DNA from: SZUA-36 sp963753105
GTDB lineage: Bacteria; Pseudomonadota; Gammaproteobacteria; Xanthomonadales; SZUA-36
Reading direction: 5' to 3'
Assembly: GCA_963753105.1 (NCBI GenBank)
Contig: CAVWBD010000006.1
Span: 62,001-126,000, forward strand
DNA: 64,000 bases
The notes under the pieces were generated by a model, which worked only from the letters and a program-made list of their open reading frames with translations, had not been told where the DNA came from and made no database searches. This document shows positions 16,252 to 24,287 of this stretch, piece after piece. The position numbers and the translations under genes were made by a program. The first letter of the stretch is position 1. Each line of letters begins with the position of its first letter.

Positions 16252-17124
16252 ATGCAAAATTACAAACCCGTCAATAAATGGCTGTTGAGCCTGTTGCTGG
16301 TATTGCTGGCGGCGCTTTCCACGGCGCCGTTCGTAGACCAGCGTGCCATGGCCGATTATGAGCAGCTGTTCCAGAGGGCATTTATCACCTTTGCCCTGGC
16401 CCGGACCATCAACGGTGTTATTTCAGCCGTGCAGGGCACCGAGGTCGCGCTGCAACCGGCCGGTGTGGGTGTCACCCTGACGCCCGGTGAGATTCTCGAT
16501 CCCGTCAACGACCTGGTGGAACGTTTTTCATTGATCATGCTGGCGGCAACGATTTCCCTGGGTATTCAGAACGTGTTGCTGGATATTAGCGCCTGGTGGC
16601 CGGTACAGGCCCTGGTCGTAGCCCTGGCGGCCTGGTTGGTGATAAGGCTCTGGTATCCGGGGCAGGGCCGGAAAACCTACATGATCTTGTTCAGGCGCGT
16701 ATTCCTGTTGCTGTTGTTTATCCGTTTTGCAGTGCCGGTAATGCTGATTGCCAATGACCTGCTGTATCAGCAGTTTCTCGAACCGCGTTACACACAAAGC
16801 ACGGAGATCATCACCGAGGCGGGCAGGGACCTGGAACAGTTGAGCAAGGATGCCAGTGCCCAGGATGCAGAAAATGCCGGTGACGGTGTGCTCGACGCCA
16901 TTTCCAACGCCTGGAGCAGTACCGTGGACAGCATGGATGTTTCCGGCAGGTTCGAACGATTGCGCACCCGGGCCGGCGAGGTCACCGAGCACGTGATCCA
17001 GCTGAGCGTGGTATTTATCCTGCAGACGGGCATACTGCCGGTGGTGTTTCTGTGGGTGTTCCTTCAGCTTTTCAAACGCTTGTTTAAGTCTTTCCGTCCC
17101 CGGAGAACCGAAGGGCCGGATTAG
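16252..17124 (+). CDS. Multi-span inner-membrane protein of unknown function
   Basis: A 290-residue protein with hydrophobic segments near residues 12-30, 88-106, 120-138, 148-172 and 250-276. A soluble, acidic loop (about 180-240) contains DLEQLSKDASAQDAENAGDG. The first helix is followed by FVDQRAMADYEQLFQRAFITFALAR. I do not recognise a family with known function. It is the last gene of the + strand run that began with the cyclophilin; a long regulatory region follows. Confidence 0.6.
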   Translation: MQNYKPVNKWLLSLLLVLLAALSTAPFVDQRAMADYEQLFQRAFITFALARTINGVISAVQGTEVALQPAGVGVTLTPGEILDPVNDLVERFSLIMLAATISLGIQNVLLDISAWWPVQALVVALAAWLVIRLWYPGQGRKTYMILFRRVFLLLLFIRFAVPVMLIANDLLYQQFLEPRYTQSTEIITEAGRDLEQLSKDASAQDAENAGDGVLDAISNAWSSTVDSMDVSGRFERLRTRAGEVTEHVIQLSVVFILQTGILPVVFLWVFLQLFKRLFKSFRPRRTEGPD

Positions 17125-17220
17125 CCACCTGTAAAACGGGTTTTCTCCACCCAAAACCATCCAATGATGTTGTAAACAATGTTTACGACAGGCCGGGCTG
17201 TTTTCTTACAAAACAAGTAT

Positions 17221-17296
17221 TGACATAATAGGCAATAAATGACAGAATAGTCTATAAATGACATAAACGGCAATAAATGACGTATATGGCAAATTC
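17221..17296 (+). promoter_or_regulatory. Four tandem 19-bp units starting with TGAC upstream of the first DUF6502-like gene
   Basis: TGAC occurs at 17221, 17240, 17259 and 17278, exactly 19 bp apart. Units two to four are preceded by ATAAA, giving ATAAATGAC at 17235, 17254 and 17273. The alternating part of each unit reads ATAATAGGCA, AGAATAGTCT, ATAAACGGCA and GTATATGGCA. A 19-bp period places binding sites on nearly one DNA face (slightly under two helical turns). This looks like an operator array for a cooperative regulator. The region 17297-17556 downstream has no gene. It contains four G5-G6 runs (17303, 17348, 17373, 17394) in what would be the untranslated leader. Confidence 0.6.
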
Positions 17297-17556
17297 TACA
17301 GAGGGGGTTAGAAACGACAGGTAGCGCAGACGGCTGGTGGAGCAAAAGGGGGGAACTTCACCAGGCCGGGAAGGGGGGCTGTAGTTACCTGGAGGGGGGA
17401 AGACAAAGTTCCGGTCATGTGCCAACAGGCCGGGCTTTGTCTTGTGTGCAAATCGCGCACTTGTGCCCCGCATTGTTCCGGCCAGGCAGTACTGAGTTTG
17501 TTGCCGGTTACGGGTTTTGAAACAGGGAATGGAATGTCAGAAACAAGGAGAGAAAA

Positions 17557-18421
17557 ATGACTACACCCGGTGAAACTGCCCTGCGTGATGTAGCGATCCT
17601 CACCCGCGCCGCTGAGAAAGTATTCAGAAAGCTGGTCCGGATGTTGATTGGCAAGATGTCTCTGAAAAAACTCCAGGAAATGATCCAGATTATCTTCGTT
17701 GAAGAGGCGGAGGCCACGCTCAAGCTGGAAGCGCCAGGCAGAAACGTGGCGCTGGGTGACATTGCCTTGTTGACGGGCGTGGATACCCGCACGATCAAGA
17801 AGATCAGGACCTATATTGCATTGAGCAACCCCATTCACCAGGACGATAGCTTTCTCGATGGTTTCATGCCCCTGTTCAAGGTCTTTGACCTGTGGATGAA
17901 CGACGAGCGGTTCTTTGATGCAGCGAGCGGCAAACCCAGGGTGCTGGATCTCGAAGGGCAGGGTGCGACATTTTCCGAACTGGTAAAAGCTGCCATACAG
18001 TCACGCGGGCTCACCAGCCAGGCGGTATTGAAACGCCTGAAAGAGATCGACGTGGTGGAGTTGGACAAGGCGGCTGGAACGGTCCTGCTCAAGCAGGATG
18101 ACAATGTGTTTATCAGCAAGAATGACCTGGATCTGCTGGACGTCGGGTTTACTGCGATAGCAAACCTGGCCGGTACGGTCAGTCACAATATCCGGCACCA
18201 CCTCGATGAAGACTCCAAGTACTTCCAGAGGGGCAGTTGGAATTACCAGTTTAATCCTGCAAAACATGGACCAGGTCCGCAAGGCGATCCACCAGTATCT
18301 GCGGGAGGAAGATGTAAAATCCCGTGAATTGATTACCTCACTGGCGGAGGCACAGGTTGACACGGGCCAATATACCGCCGGTATCAGCATGTTCTATTTC
18401 GAAGAAGAGTCCTCGAGTTAA
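17557..18421 (+). pseudogene. DUF6502-like protein, copy 1, interrupted by one frameshift
   Basis: The first frame (17557-18327) matches the paralogue at 18620-19480 up to SWNYQFNP and then runs into unrelated sequence. The matching C-terminus (QNMDQVRKAIHQYLREEDVK to GISMFYFEEESSS) continues in the next frame. Dropping one base at about 18256-18262 (AATCCTGCAAAAC) restores a 287-residue protein that aligns with the 286-residue paralogue without a gap. The N-terminal region (VFRKLVRMLIGKMSLKKLQE, then a helix-turn-helix-like NVALGDIALLTGVDTRTIKKI) resembles the DUF6502 family, function unknown. It may bind DNA. The gene has a ribosome binding site (AAGGAG) and its own operator array. It could be a true pseudogene, a sequence error or, less likely, a frameshifting gene. 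Confidence 0.65.
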
Positions 18422-18509
18422 ACACCGCTACGGCAGCCTGTTGCTGCCCGGTGTTCCCTAACCTTGACTGGTGTTCCAGGTTGGTTTGGCCCAGCCATCC
18501 CAACAATAT

Positions 18510-18575
18510 TGACAAAAATGTCAATATAAGCCATAGTTGTCAAATAATGACAAATATGTCAATCATATAATAATA
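18510..18575 (+). promoter_or_regulatory. Phased TGTCA/TGACA operator array upstream of the second DUF6502-like gene
   Basis: TGTCA occurs at 18519, 18538 and 18557, exactly 19 bp apart, and TGACA at 18510 and 18548, 38 bp apart. They combine into perfect inverted repeats: TTGACA-N4-TGTCAA (18509-18524), TTGTCA-N5-TGACAA (18537-18553) and TGACA-N4-TGTCA (18548-18561). A TATAAT follows at about 18566. The half-site and the 19-bp phase match the array at 17221-17296 in front of the paralogue, though the dominant half-site runs on the opposite strand. One regulator, perhaps the protein itself, could bind both. Confidence 0.6.
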
Positions 18576-18619
18576 GCCAAGAAACAAGGGAATGCAGTTT
18601 ACAGAACAGGGAGGGCCAG

Positions 18620-19480
18620 ATGGCCATAAGCAATGAAGCAAACTTGCCTGACGTGGCCATCCTCACGCGCGCGGTTGAAAACGTATTTCGAAAACTGATC
18701 CGTATGCTGGTCGGCAAGATCTCCCTTAAGAAATTACAGGAAATGGTGCAGGTGATTTTTGTTGAAGAGACCGAGGCGAAACTGCGACAGGAAAGACCCG
18801 GCAAAAATGTGCCGCTCTCCACGCTGGCGATTGTGACGGGCTTTGACACAAGGACATTGACCCGGATCAAGAGCAGGGAGAACTACCTCAAACCATTCCA
18901 CCAGGCGCAGCGATTCCTGAGTGAAATTACACCTGAATGCAGTGTGCTGGACGTGTGGGAGAGCAGTCCGGCATACAGGGATGCCAAGACCGGCAAACCA
19001 ATGGTGTTACCGATCAAGGGCACTGGGCCCAGCTTTGAAACACTGATAAGTGACTCGAATTCAACGCGTGGTGTGACGGTGACGTCTTTCCTGCGCCGCC
19101 TGCAGATGAGCAAGTCGATTATTGTTGACGAGACCAATAAGCAGGTGCGGATGATCGACAAGCACTACACGCCGTTTGACACCGTGGACCAGACTGAAAA
19201 CGCCAGGATCGGGATGGCGGCTGTCGGCAACCTCGTTGATACCATTGCCCACAATCTCAGTGCGCCCGCATTGGGCCAGGAATCGTTCTACCAGCAGGGT
19301 TGCTGGACCAACCGCCTGAACCGCGAAGATGCCGAAGAATTACGCAGGGTGGTCAAGACATTCCTGTCAGATACCGATGAAAAGGCGAGGGCGGTCCTGA
19401 AGCCCTATGAGCAGGACATGGCTGCCGGTGACCAGGTGACGGCCGGCATCAGTATGTTTTACTTCGAAGAAGAGCTCTGA
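18620..19480 (+). CDS. DUF6502-like protein, copy 2 (intact)
   Basis: A 286-residue protein with start ATG after GGGAGGGCC. The N-terminal third is helical and basic (VFRKLIRMLVGKISLKKLQE). It contains NVPLSTLAIVTGFDTRTLTRI, which reads as a helix-turn-helix of the type seen in DUF6502 proteins. The middle (about 95-200) is of mixed fold with KPMVLPIKGTGPSFETLI. The C-terminal part (about 205-286) is helical and ends GISMFYFEEEL. It is about half identical to the frameshifted copy upstream. A DNA-binding regulator autoregulated through the phased TGTCA sites is my inference; no experimental function is known to me. Confidence 0.65.
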   Translation: MAISNEANLPDVAILTRAVENVFRKLIRMLVGKISLKKLQEMVQVIFVEETEAKLRQERPGKNVPLSTLAIVTGFDTRTLTRIKSRENYLKPFHQAQRFLSEITPECSVLDVWESSPAYRDAKTGKPMVLPIKGTGPSFETLISDSNSTRGVTVTSFLRRLQMSKSIIVDETNKQVRMIDKHYTPFDTVDQTENARIGMAAVGNLVDTIAHNLSAPALGQESFYQQGCWTNRLNREDAEELRRVVKTFLSDTDEKARAVLKPYEQDMAAGDQVTAGISMFYFEEEL

Positions 19481-19596
19481 GGTGTCCTGGCTGCGATAAG
19501 CCGTCCCAGGCTTTGCCGTACACACAGGCAGCAGGCGTATAATTACAGCAATACGTGCTGACGCGCCTGTCTGAAAGGGCGCAGGAGAGTTTGGCC

Positions 19597-20157
19597 GTGC
19601 TTATTAAACTGCTCGTTGTTTCCATACTGGTCTCCACAATCGCGCTGCTGTATGCCCGCTGGGAGTACGGCAAACGTGGAAAACTAACCTTGCTTGGCCT
19701 GTTCTTGCTCTGCCTGATGCTGTTCGTGCCCAACGTGATGATTCACTACACTTCTGATTACGCACTGCCGGCCACGGCGCTGGACTACTTCGGTGTCCTC
19801 GTGGGCATGGCGGGGCTTGTACTGTGCCTGTACGGGATATTCCACTTTAAATCATTGGCGAAGATGCTTTGTGTTGACGCCGGAGAACTGACCACATCTG
19901 GACCCTACCACTTCGGCAGAAACCCGCAGTACATTGGCTGGGTGCTTTTCCTGTTGGGCTGGACCCTGAACGACTGGTCCTGGTGGTGCCTGGCTGCCTT
20001 GCTGGTGGTGGCCGTCAGTCTGCACCTGCTGGTGCTGGTGGAGGAGGAACACCTGCGACGTGTGTTTGGTGAACCCTACATCGAGTTTTGCCGCAGGATT
20101 CCGCGTTATTTTTCCTGGAGTTCCTCGACCATCGCCTGGGCCGCATCGGACAAATAG
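19597..20157 (+). CDS. Isoprenylcysteine carboxyl methyltransferase-like membrane protein
   Basis: The GTG at 19597 is preferred because AGGAG lies nine bases upstream; an earlier GTG at 19555 has none. The 186-residue product has about four or five membrane helices. It carries the PEMT/ICMT signature GELTTSGPYHFGRNPQYIGW (about 104-123) and a C-terminal VEEEHLRRVFGEPYIEFCRR. Bacterial members methylate small molecules or lipids using S-adenosylmethionine at the membrane; the substrate is unknown. Its 3' end overlaps the opposite-strand gene at 20106-20444 by 52 bases. Confidence 0.8.
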   Translation: MLIKLLVVSILVSTIALLYARWEYGKRGKLTLLGLFLLCLMLFVPNVMIHYTSDYALPATALDYFGVLVGMAGLVLCLYGIFHFKSLAKMLCVDAGELTTSGPYHFGRNPQYIGWVLFLLGWTLNDWSWWCLAALLVVAVSLHLLVLVEEEHLRRVFGEPYIEFCRRIPRYFSWSSSTIAWAASDK

Positions 20158-20444
20158 TCCTGCGGATTGTTACGACAGTAGTCTTCCAGCCAGTCCACCA
20201 TGGATACCGGCTTGAAATCCCGTGCGATAAAGGAGTTACCCTCGTTCGCCCGGGCCCGCTCGTAATTGACGCCGGTTACAAAACCCTGCACCCAGGAGAT
20301 CGAACTGTAGAATTCCTTGCTGTTGATCTTCCTGGCCGCCACGTAGTCCGGGCAACTGAAGTTTCCCTCACCCTTGACGGACCAATCGGCGCAAACGCCG
20401 GTAGTGAGCGTTGCCAGCGCGATTGTAAGAATGACTATTTTCAA
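20106..20444 (-). CDS. Small secreted protein, Rap1a/Tai-like
   Basis: A 112-residue protein with an 18-residue signal peptide (cleavage near GVCA-DW). The mature part carries SCPDY, a WVQGFVTGVNY stretch and a C-terminal DYCRNNPQDYLSDAAQAMVE. A conserved aromatic-glycine helix, a cysteine before N/G-x-P and a final helix recall the Rap1a/Tai fold of small periplasmic proteins. The resemblance is by pattern only. It is convergent with the methyltransferase-like gene and shares its final 52 bases. Confidence 0.6.
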   Translation of the reverse strand: MKIVILTIALATLTTGVCADWSVKGEGNFSCPDYVAARKINSKEFYSSISWVQGFVTGVNYERARANEGNSFIARDFKPVSMVDWLEDYCRNNPQDYLSDAAQAMVEELQEK

Positions 20445-20558
20445 ATCAGTTTCCTTGTATCAGCGGTTGAAATGGGTTTTTCGAGGCTCATCAACAATAC
20501 CGGCATGATTGCGAACATGGCTCCTTAGTCCACCGAAGCATGAATCAATCCCGGGATT

Positions 20559-20720
20559 TCAGGTCTTTTTACGCCCCGCTTTCAGAATGCGTTCAAGCTC
20601 ACTGGCAATCGCCCGGAGTTTCTCTATCGTGAGGTCCACTTCATACAAATTGCGCAGCTGATTCAGGTCCGCGGCAATTTGCCGGATTCTGTCTGGGTAA
20701 GATTCAGATTGTATTTTCAT
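20559..20720 (-). CDS. Possible 53-residue helical protein
   Basis: An open frame from an ATG at 20720 to a TGA at 20559. It encodes MKIQSESYPDRIRQIAADLN and then an amphipathic helical continuation ending LKAGRKKT. Composition is that of a small soluble coiled protein, not of random translation, but there is no good ribosome binding site and no recognisable family. It follows the peptide transporter gene on the same strand beyond a hairpin. Confidence 0.35.
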   Translation of the reverse strand: MKIQSESYPDRIRQIAADLNQLRNLYEVDLTIEKLRAIASELERILKAGRKKT

Positions 20721-20728
20721 AGTATAGG

Positions 20729-20750
20729 AAGGCCACCATTTGGTGGCCTT
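20729..20750. terminator. Perfect hairpin downstream of the peptide transporter gene
   Basis: AAGGCCACCA and TGGTGGCCTT are perfect inverted repeats separated by two bases. On the - strand the stem is followed by a pyrimidine-rich TTCCTAT, a weak termination tract. It lies 19 bp beyond the transporter stop. Confidence 0.45.
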
Positions 20751-20768
20751 GTCTGTGTTGGAATATAT

Positions 20769-22286
20769 TCAGGTTTCAGCGGCCTTTTCATGCCCATGGT
20801 GGACTCGCGACAAGCGGTTCATCAGCGGCAGTACGGCAATGGCAATCGCCGTGCACAGGAGTGCGGCTATACCCAGTTTGTTGAACAGGTTGGTGTAGAT
20901 CGGCAGCGACTGTAGCGGGTCGGTGATATCACGCGGCACAGCGGCAAAGGTGGCGACCAGGCCGCCCAGGTACTGTGATACACCCGAGGCTACAAAATAA
21001 GCACCCATCATAAAACCACCCATGCGTGCAGGCACGTAGCGGGAGATCATCGCCAGGCCAAGGGCACTGACCAGTAACTCACCCAGGGAGATGGCGCCGT
21101 AGCCCCAGACCATTAACCACGAGGACACCTTACCCGTTGCGTCTGCGAAGTGCTCAGAAGCGCCGTAGATGAAAAAGCCGCCGGCTACCAGCAGGAATCC
21201 GAGGACAAACTTGGCAGCGATGGAGATATCCTTGCCGGCGTCGCCTGCCTTAGTGTAAGCCAGGGCTAAAAACGGGCTCAGAATAAAGACCCAGATCGGG
21301 TTGAAAGCCTGGAACTGTGCCGGCGACCAGTCCCACAGGTGCGTGCCGAAAACAATGAAGGCCGGATCGACGTTGCGCAACGCAAACAGGGCCAGCGAGG
21401 TGGACATCTGCTGGTAGAAGATGAAATAGAAGACTGACTGCACCGTCAGCACCAGGGCTGCAATCAGCCCGGCGCGCTCATTACGTTGCCCGGTGCTGAT
21501 CAGGTAGGCAAAAATGCCGATCACGACCACCCCGGCGAGATACACAAAGGCGCGCGCGACACCCTGGTGTTCGAGGATGTAGGTGGACATGAATACGAAT
21601 GCGACGCTGCCGAGCAGCACAGCGCCCAGCTTGCCCCAGTTCAGCGGCAGTTCGTCCGGTTCTGAACCGATGTGGTCCATGGTGCGACGCATCAGCCAGT
21701 AATTGATCAGGCCCATCAACAGGCCGATGGCGCAGACCGCGAAGGCCACGTGCCAGCCGAGCTCGTTGCCGTAGGTCTCATTGACATAGTCCTTCAGCCA
21801 CGGGGTCAGTAATTGCGAGATCATCGCGCCCAGGTTGACGGCCATGTAGTAGATGGTAAACGCGCTGTCGATCCTGGAATCGTCACCTTCGTAGATCTTG
21901 CGTACCAGGTTGCCGGCATTGGCCTTGAACAGACCGTTGCCAACGACGATGACACTGAGCGCAAAAAACAGGAACCAGACACTCTGGCCTGGTACCACCA
22001 TCAGGCTGTAACCAACCGTCAGCACCGCGGCGCCGAGCAGCATGGTGCGACGGGTGCCGAGAATCTTGTCGCCGATCCAGCCGCCGATGGCAGGCGCTAC
22101 GTAGATCAGCGCTGCGGCAGCACCCCACACCAGCGTGGCGCGTTCATCGGGGAATCCGAGCCGCTGCACCATGTAGTACACGATGAGGGCCTGCATACCG
22201 TAAAAGCCAAAGCGTTCCCACATCTCGATGAGGAAAACGGTGGTAAAAGAACGGGTCTGGGATCGGGTGGTGGGCATGGTTTCCAT
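20769..22286 (-). CDS. Proton-dependent oligopeptide transporter (POT/PTR2 family)
   Basis: A 505-residue protein with about 14 hydrophobic helices. The N-terminus carries the POT hallmark as FLIEMWERFGFYGMQALIVY (E-x-x-E-R type), and FTIYYMAVNLGAMISQLLTP matches the second POT signature. GGWIGDKILGTRRTMLLG is the usual loop between helices 2 and 3. It should import di- and tripeptides with protons across the inner membrane. The start at 22286 has GGAGG four bases upstream. No operon partner except possibly the small frame at 20559-20720. Confidence 0.9.
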   Translation of the reverse strand: METMPTTRSQTRSFTTVFLIEMWERFGFYGMQALIVYYMVQRLGFPDERATLVWGAAAALIYVAPAIGGWIGDKILGTRRTMLLGAAVLTVGYSLMVVPGQSVWFLFFALSVIVVGNGLFKANAGNLVRKIYEGDDSRIDSAFTIYYMAVNLGAMISQLLTPWLKDYVNETYGNELGWHVAFAVCAIGLLMGLINYWLMRRTMDHIGSEPDELPLNWGKLGAVLLGSVAFVFMSTYILEHQGVARAFVYLAGVVVIGIFAYLISTGQRNERAGLIAALVLTVQSVFYFIFYQQMSTSLALFALRNVDPAFIVFGTHLWDWSPAQFQAFNPIWVFILSPFLALAYTKAGDAGKDISIAAKFVLGFLLVAGGFFIYGASEHFADATGKVSSWLMVWGYGAISLGELLVSALGLAMISRYVPARMGGFMMGAYFVASGVSQYLGGLVATFAAVPRDITDPLQSLPIYTNLFNKLGIAALLCTAIAIAVLPLMNRLSRVHHGHEKAAET

Positions 22287-22595
22287 GGGGCCTCCAGTTC
22301 AGTGTTTTTGGTTTTTGGCGTGTCTTGCCGGGGTACCGGCGCGGGCGACACGCGAACCGGCTAAGAATACCGCAAATGGGCTATGAGGTCAGATGAAATT
22401 AGGGATTTTGGCGCGGGGATGTGTCGGAATAACCGGGATGGGATTAATTTGCGCCTTTTATGATTGCTCGTCCTTTCGGGGCCTGCCTATGGCGGCCCTG
22501 ATTCGCTTATTGTGCCTGGATGCCAGAATCTCTTAACAATGGTGGGTCGAAGTCACCGGTAGTCATTCAGGTATTTTGTGAATAATTGATATTTA

Positions 22596-22643
22596 TTGAT
22601 CTCAACTAGTGACAAAACGTCTATAGTCATTTATGCTATAGAC
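22596..22643 (+). promoter_or_regulatory. padR promoter with palindromic operator
   Basis: GTCTATAG (22619-22626) and CTATAGAC (22636-22643) form a perfect inverted repeat with a 9-bp spacer. TTGATC at 22596 and GTCTAT at 22619, 17 bp apart, make a reasonable -35/-10 pair, so the operator would cover the -10 element. This suggests autorepression by the PadR protein encoded 15 bp downstream. The spacer contains GTCATTTAT, the reverse complement of the ATAAATGAC half-site in the array at 17221-17296. The rest of the gap 22287-22595 shows no gene or structure. Confidence 0.6.
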
Positions 22644-22657
22644 AAAGGAGTAATACT

Positions 22658-23035
22658 ATGCTCGGAGGACGAGGTTTAGGACAGGGTCGTGGAGGTCGGA
22701 GACGCAGGATGTTTTTCCTGGAGTCTTGCCTGTTGATGCTTTTGCACCGCGAACCTGGCTACGGTTACAGCTTGATGGAAGGGTTGAGGGAGTTTGGCTT
22801 TCACATTGAAGAGATGGATATCAGTATTTTGTACCGTGCCCTGCGCAACCTGGAAACTGCCGAGTTGGTGGCCAGTTCATGGAGTGAAGAGAGCCTCGGT
22901 CCCAGGCGTCGTATTTATACGACCACTCCACAGGGTGAATCTGTCCTGGGGGAGTGGATGAAGTCCCTGCGCCAGCGGCGTAAGGAAATCGATTCACTTA
23001 TGGCGGCATATGAAGCCGTTAAGAAAGACAAGTGA
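22658..23035 (+). CDS. PadR-family transcriptional regulator
   Basis: A 125-residue protein. A Gly/Arg-rich N-terminal tail (LGGRGLGQGRGGRRRR) precedes a PadR winged helix: LESCLLMLLHREPGYGYSLM, DISILYRALRNLETAELVAS (recognition helix; the family usually has G/S-x-IYP-x-L) and GPRRRIYTTTPQGESVLGEW. The short C-terminal helix is the dimerisation arm. PadR proteins usually repress and are released by small ligands. It is the first gene of a three-gene + strand unit and has a palindrome over its promoter. Confidence 0.85.
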   Translation: MLGGRGLGQGRGGRRRRMFFLESCLLMLLHREPGYGYSLMEGLREFGFHIEEMDISILYRALRNLETAELVASSWSEESLGPRRRIYTTTPQGESVLGEWMKSLRQRRKEIDSLMAAYEAVKKDK

Positions 23036-23062
23036 CAAGAGAGATTAATAGGAGATAAGACA

Positions 23063-23338
23063 ATGCCAGCAAGAGACGGAACAGGTCCCAACGGACAAGG
23101 TGCCCGTAGCGGGCGTGATTTAGGAAATTACCGTGGACCGGGAGGCCCGGGAAACGGAAACGGACAGAGGCGTGGTCCGGGATGTGGCCGCGGCCGTGGA
23201 TTGGGTGATCGTTGTAAGGACACGGATCCCAGGCGGGGTAATTCCTGGGTTAAAACTCGACTTGGTGACCTGCAAGCCGTTGTTGAAAAACTGACAGAGC
23301 GCCTGGGAAAGATAGAGGAAGTTAAAAACCACGGGTGA
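23063..23338 (+). CDS. DUF5320-like Gly/Arg-rich small protein
   Basis: A 91-residue protein starting MPARDGTGPNGQGARSGRD, which matches the M-P-x-x-D-G-T-G-P start of DUF5320 proteins. A Gly/Asn/Arg-rich stretch with CGRGRGLGDRC follows, then a coiled-coil end (about 62-88, LGDLQAVVEKLTERLGKIEE). Such proteins accompany radical SAM and DUF134-type genes in anaerobes and have no settled function. Two cysteines could bind metal. It has a good ribosome binding site and lies between padR and the radical SAM gene. Confidence 0.65.
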   Translation: MPARDGTGPNGQGARSGRDLGNYRGPGGPGNGNGQRRGPGCGRGRGLGDRCKDTDPRRGNSWVKTRLGDLQAVVEKLTERLGKIEEVKNHG

Positions 23339-23345
23339 GAAGGAG

Positions 23346-24287
23346 ATGAGTTGCGTTTTCGGCCCGGTCCCTTCACGTCGGTTGGGACAATCTTTGGGGA
23401 TTGACACGATTCCATCCAAAACCTGTATTTGGAACTGCGTTTATTGTCAATTGGGGCGCACGCGCCCGGTGACCAACGAGCGCAAGAGTTATATCCCGCG
23501 CGAGCTTATTTTGGAGGAAGCCAGGTCTGCTTTGAAAGCGCAACGGCCCGGAATGATTGACTGGGTCACTTTCGTTGGCTCGGGCGAGCCAACTCTGCAC
23601 AGCGATATCGGCTGGCTGATTCGTGAGGTCAAGGCACTGACGCCAATTCCTGTGGCGGTCATTACCAACGGGGCGTTGTTGTATTTGCCCGAAGTGCGTG
23701 CTGGACTAAACGCGGCAGATGTGGTCATGCCATCGTTGGATGCAGGTAATGCTGTGCTGCATCGCAAGCTAAACCGTCCGCACGGGCAGGCGACTTTTGC
23801 CCGTCATGTTGATGGTCTGGTTGCGTTTCGATCCGGGTATCCGGGCAAGCTCTGGGTAGAGGTGATGCTGGTTCAGGGCTGTAATGATGACGAGACAGAA
23901 TTACGGGAAATTGCAACGGTATTGGAGCGTGTCCAGCCGGACGAAGTTCACCTGGTTTTGCCTACGCGTCCACCCGCTGAATCATGGGTACGTCCAACCG
24001 GCGAGGAAGGGTTATTACGCGCCCGTGCCATTTTGGGCAAGGTCGCAAGGGTTGTTCATCCGGCCAGCGGAACATTCGATTTTAGCGGTGCTGATTCATT
24101 TTTGGATGGCATCCATGGGGTCATCATGCGTCATCCGATGCGGGAGGACGAGTTGAAACAATCTTTAGGGTGTCGGTCATCGGCTGAAGCAGACAAGGTA
24201 TTGGATAGCCTTCGGAACAGCGGGCTTGCAGAAATCATCACCTGTTGTGGTGTGCGTTATTGGGTGGGTGTGCCCCGGATTAATTAG
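23346..24287 (+). CDS. Radical SAM protein (COG0731-like)
   Basis: A 313-residue protein with CIWNCVYCQLG (about 27-37), the C-x3-C-x2-C motif that holds the 4Fe-4S cluster. GSGEPTLHSDIGWLI and VITNGALLYLPEV follow as SAM-binding strands, then VMLVQGCNDDETELREI. A C-terminal winged-helix-like tail (about 260-313, REDELKQSLGCRSSAEADKV) follows the barrel. The family is related to wyosine-synthesis-like radical SAM proteins of unknown substrate. It begins seven bases after the DUF5320-like gene. The cassette is more usual in anaerobic bacteria and may have been acquired. Confidence 0.8.
   Translation: MSCVFGPVPSRRLGQSLGIDTIPSKTCIWNCVYCQLGRTRPVTNERKSYIPRELILEEARSALKAQRPGMIDWVTFVGSGEPTLHSDIGWLIREVKALTPIPVAVITNGALLYLPEVRAGLNAADVVMPSLDAGNAVLHRKLNRPHGQATFARHVDGLVAFRSGYPGKLWVEVMLVQGCNDDETELREIATVLERVQPDEVHLVLPTRPPAESWVRPTGEEGLLRARAILGKVARVVHPASGTFDFSGADSFLDGIHGVIMRHPMREDELKQSLGCRSSAEADKVLDSLRNSGLAEIITCCGVRYWVGVPRIN

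Noticed and set aside
17221..17296. CRISPR array
   Set aside because: The unit is only 19 bp, the spacers would be too short, and there are no cas genes. Phased operators explain it better.
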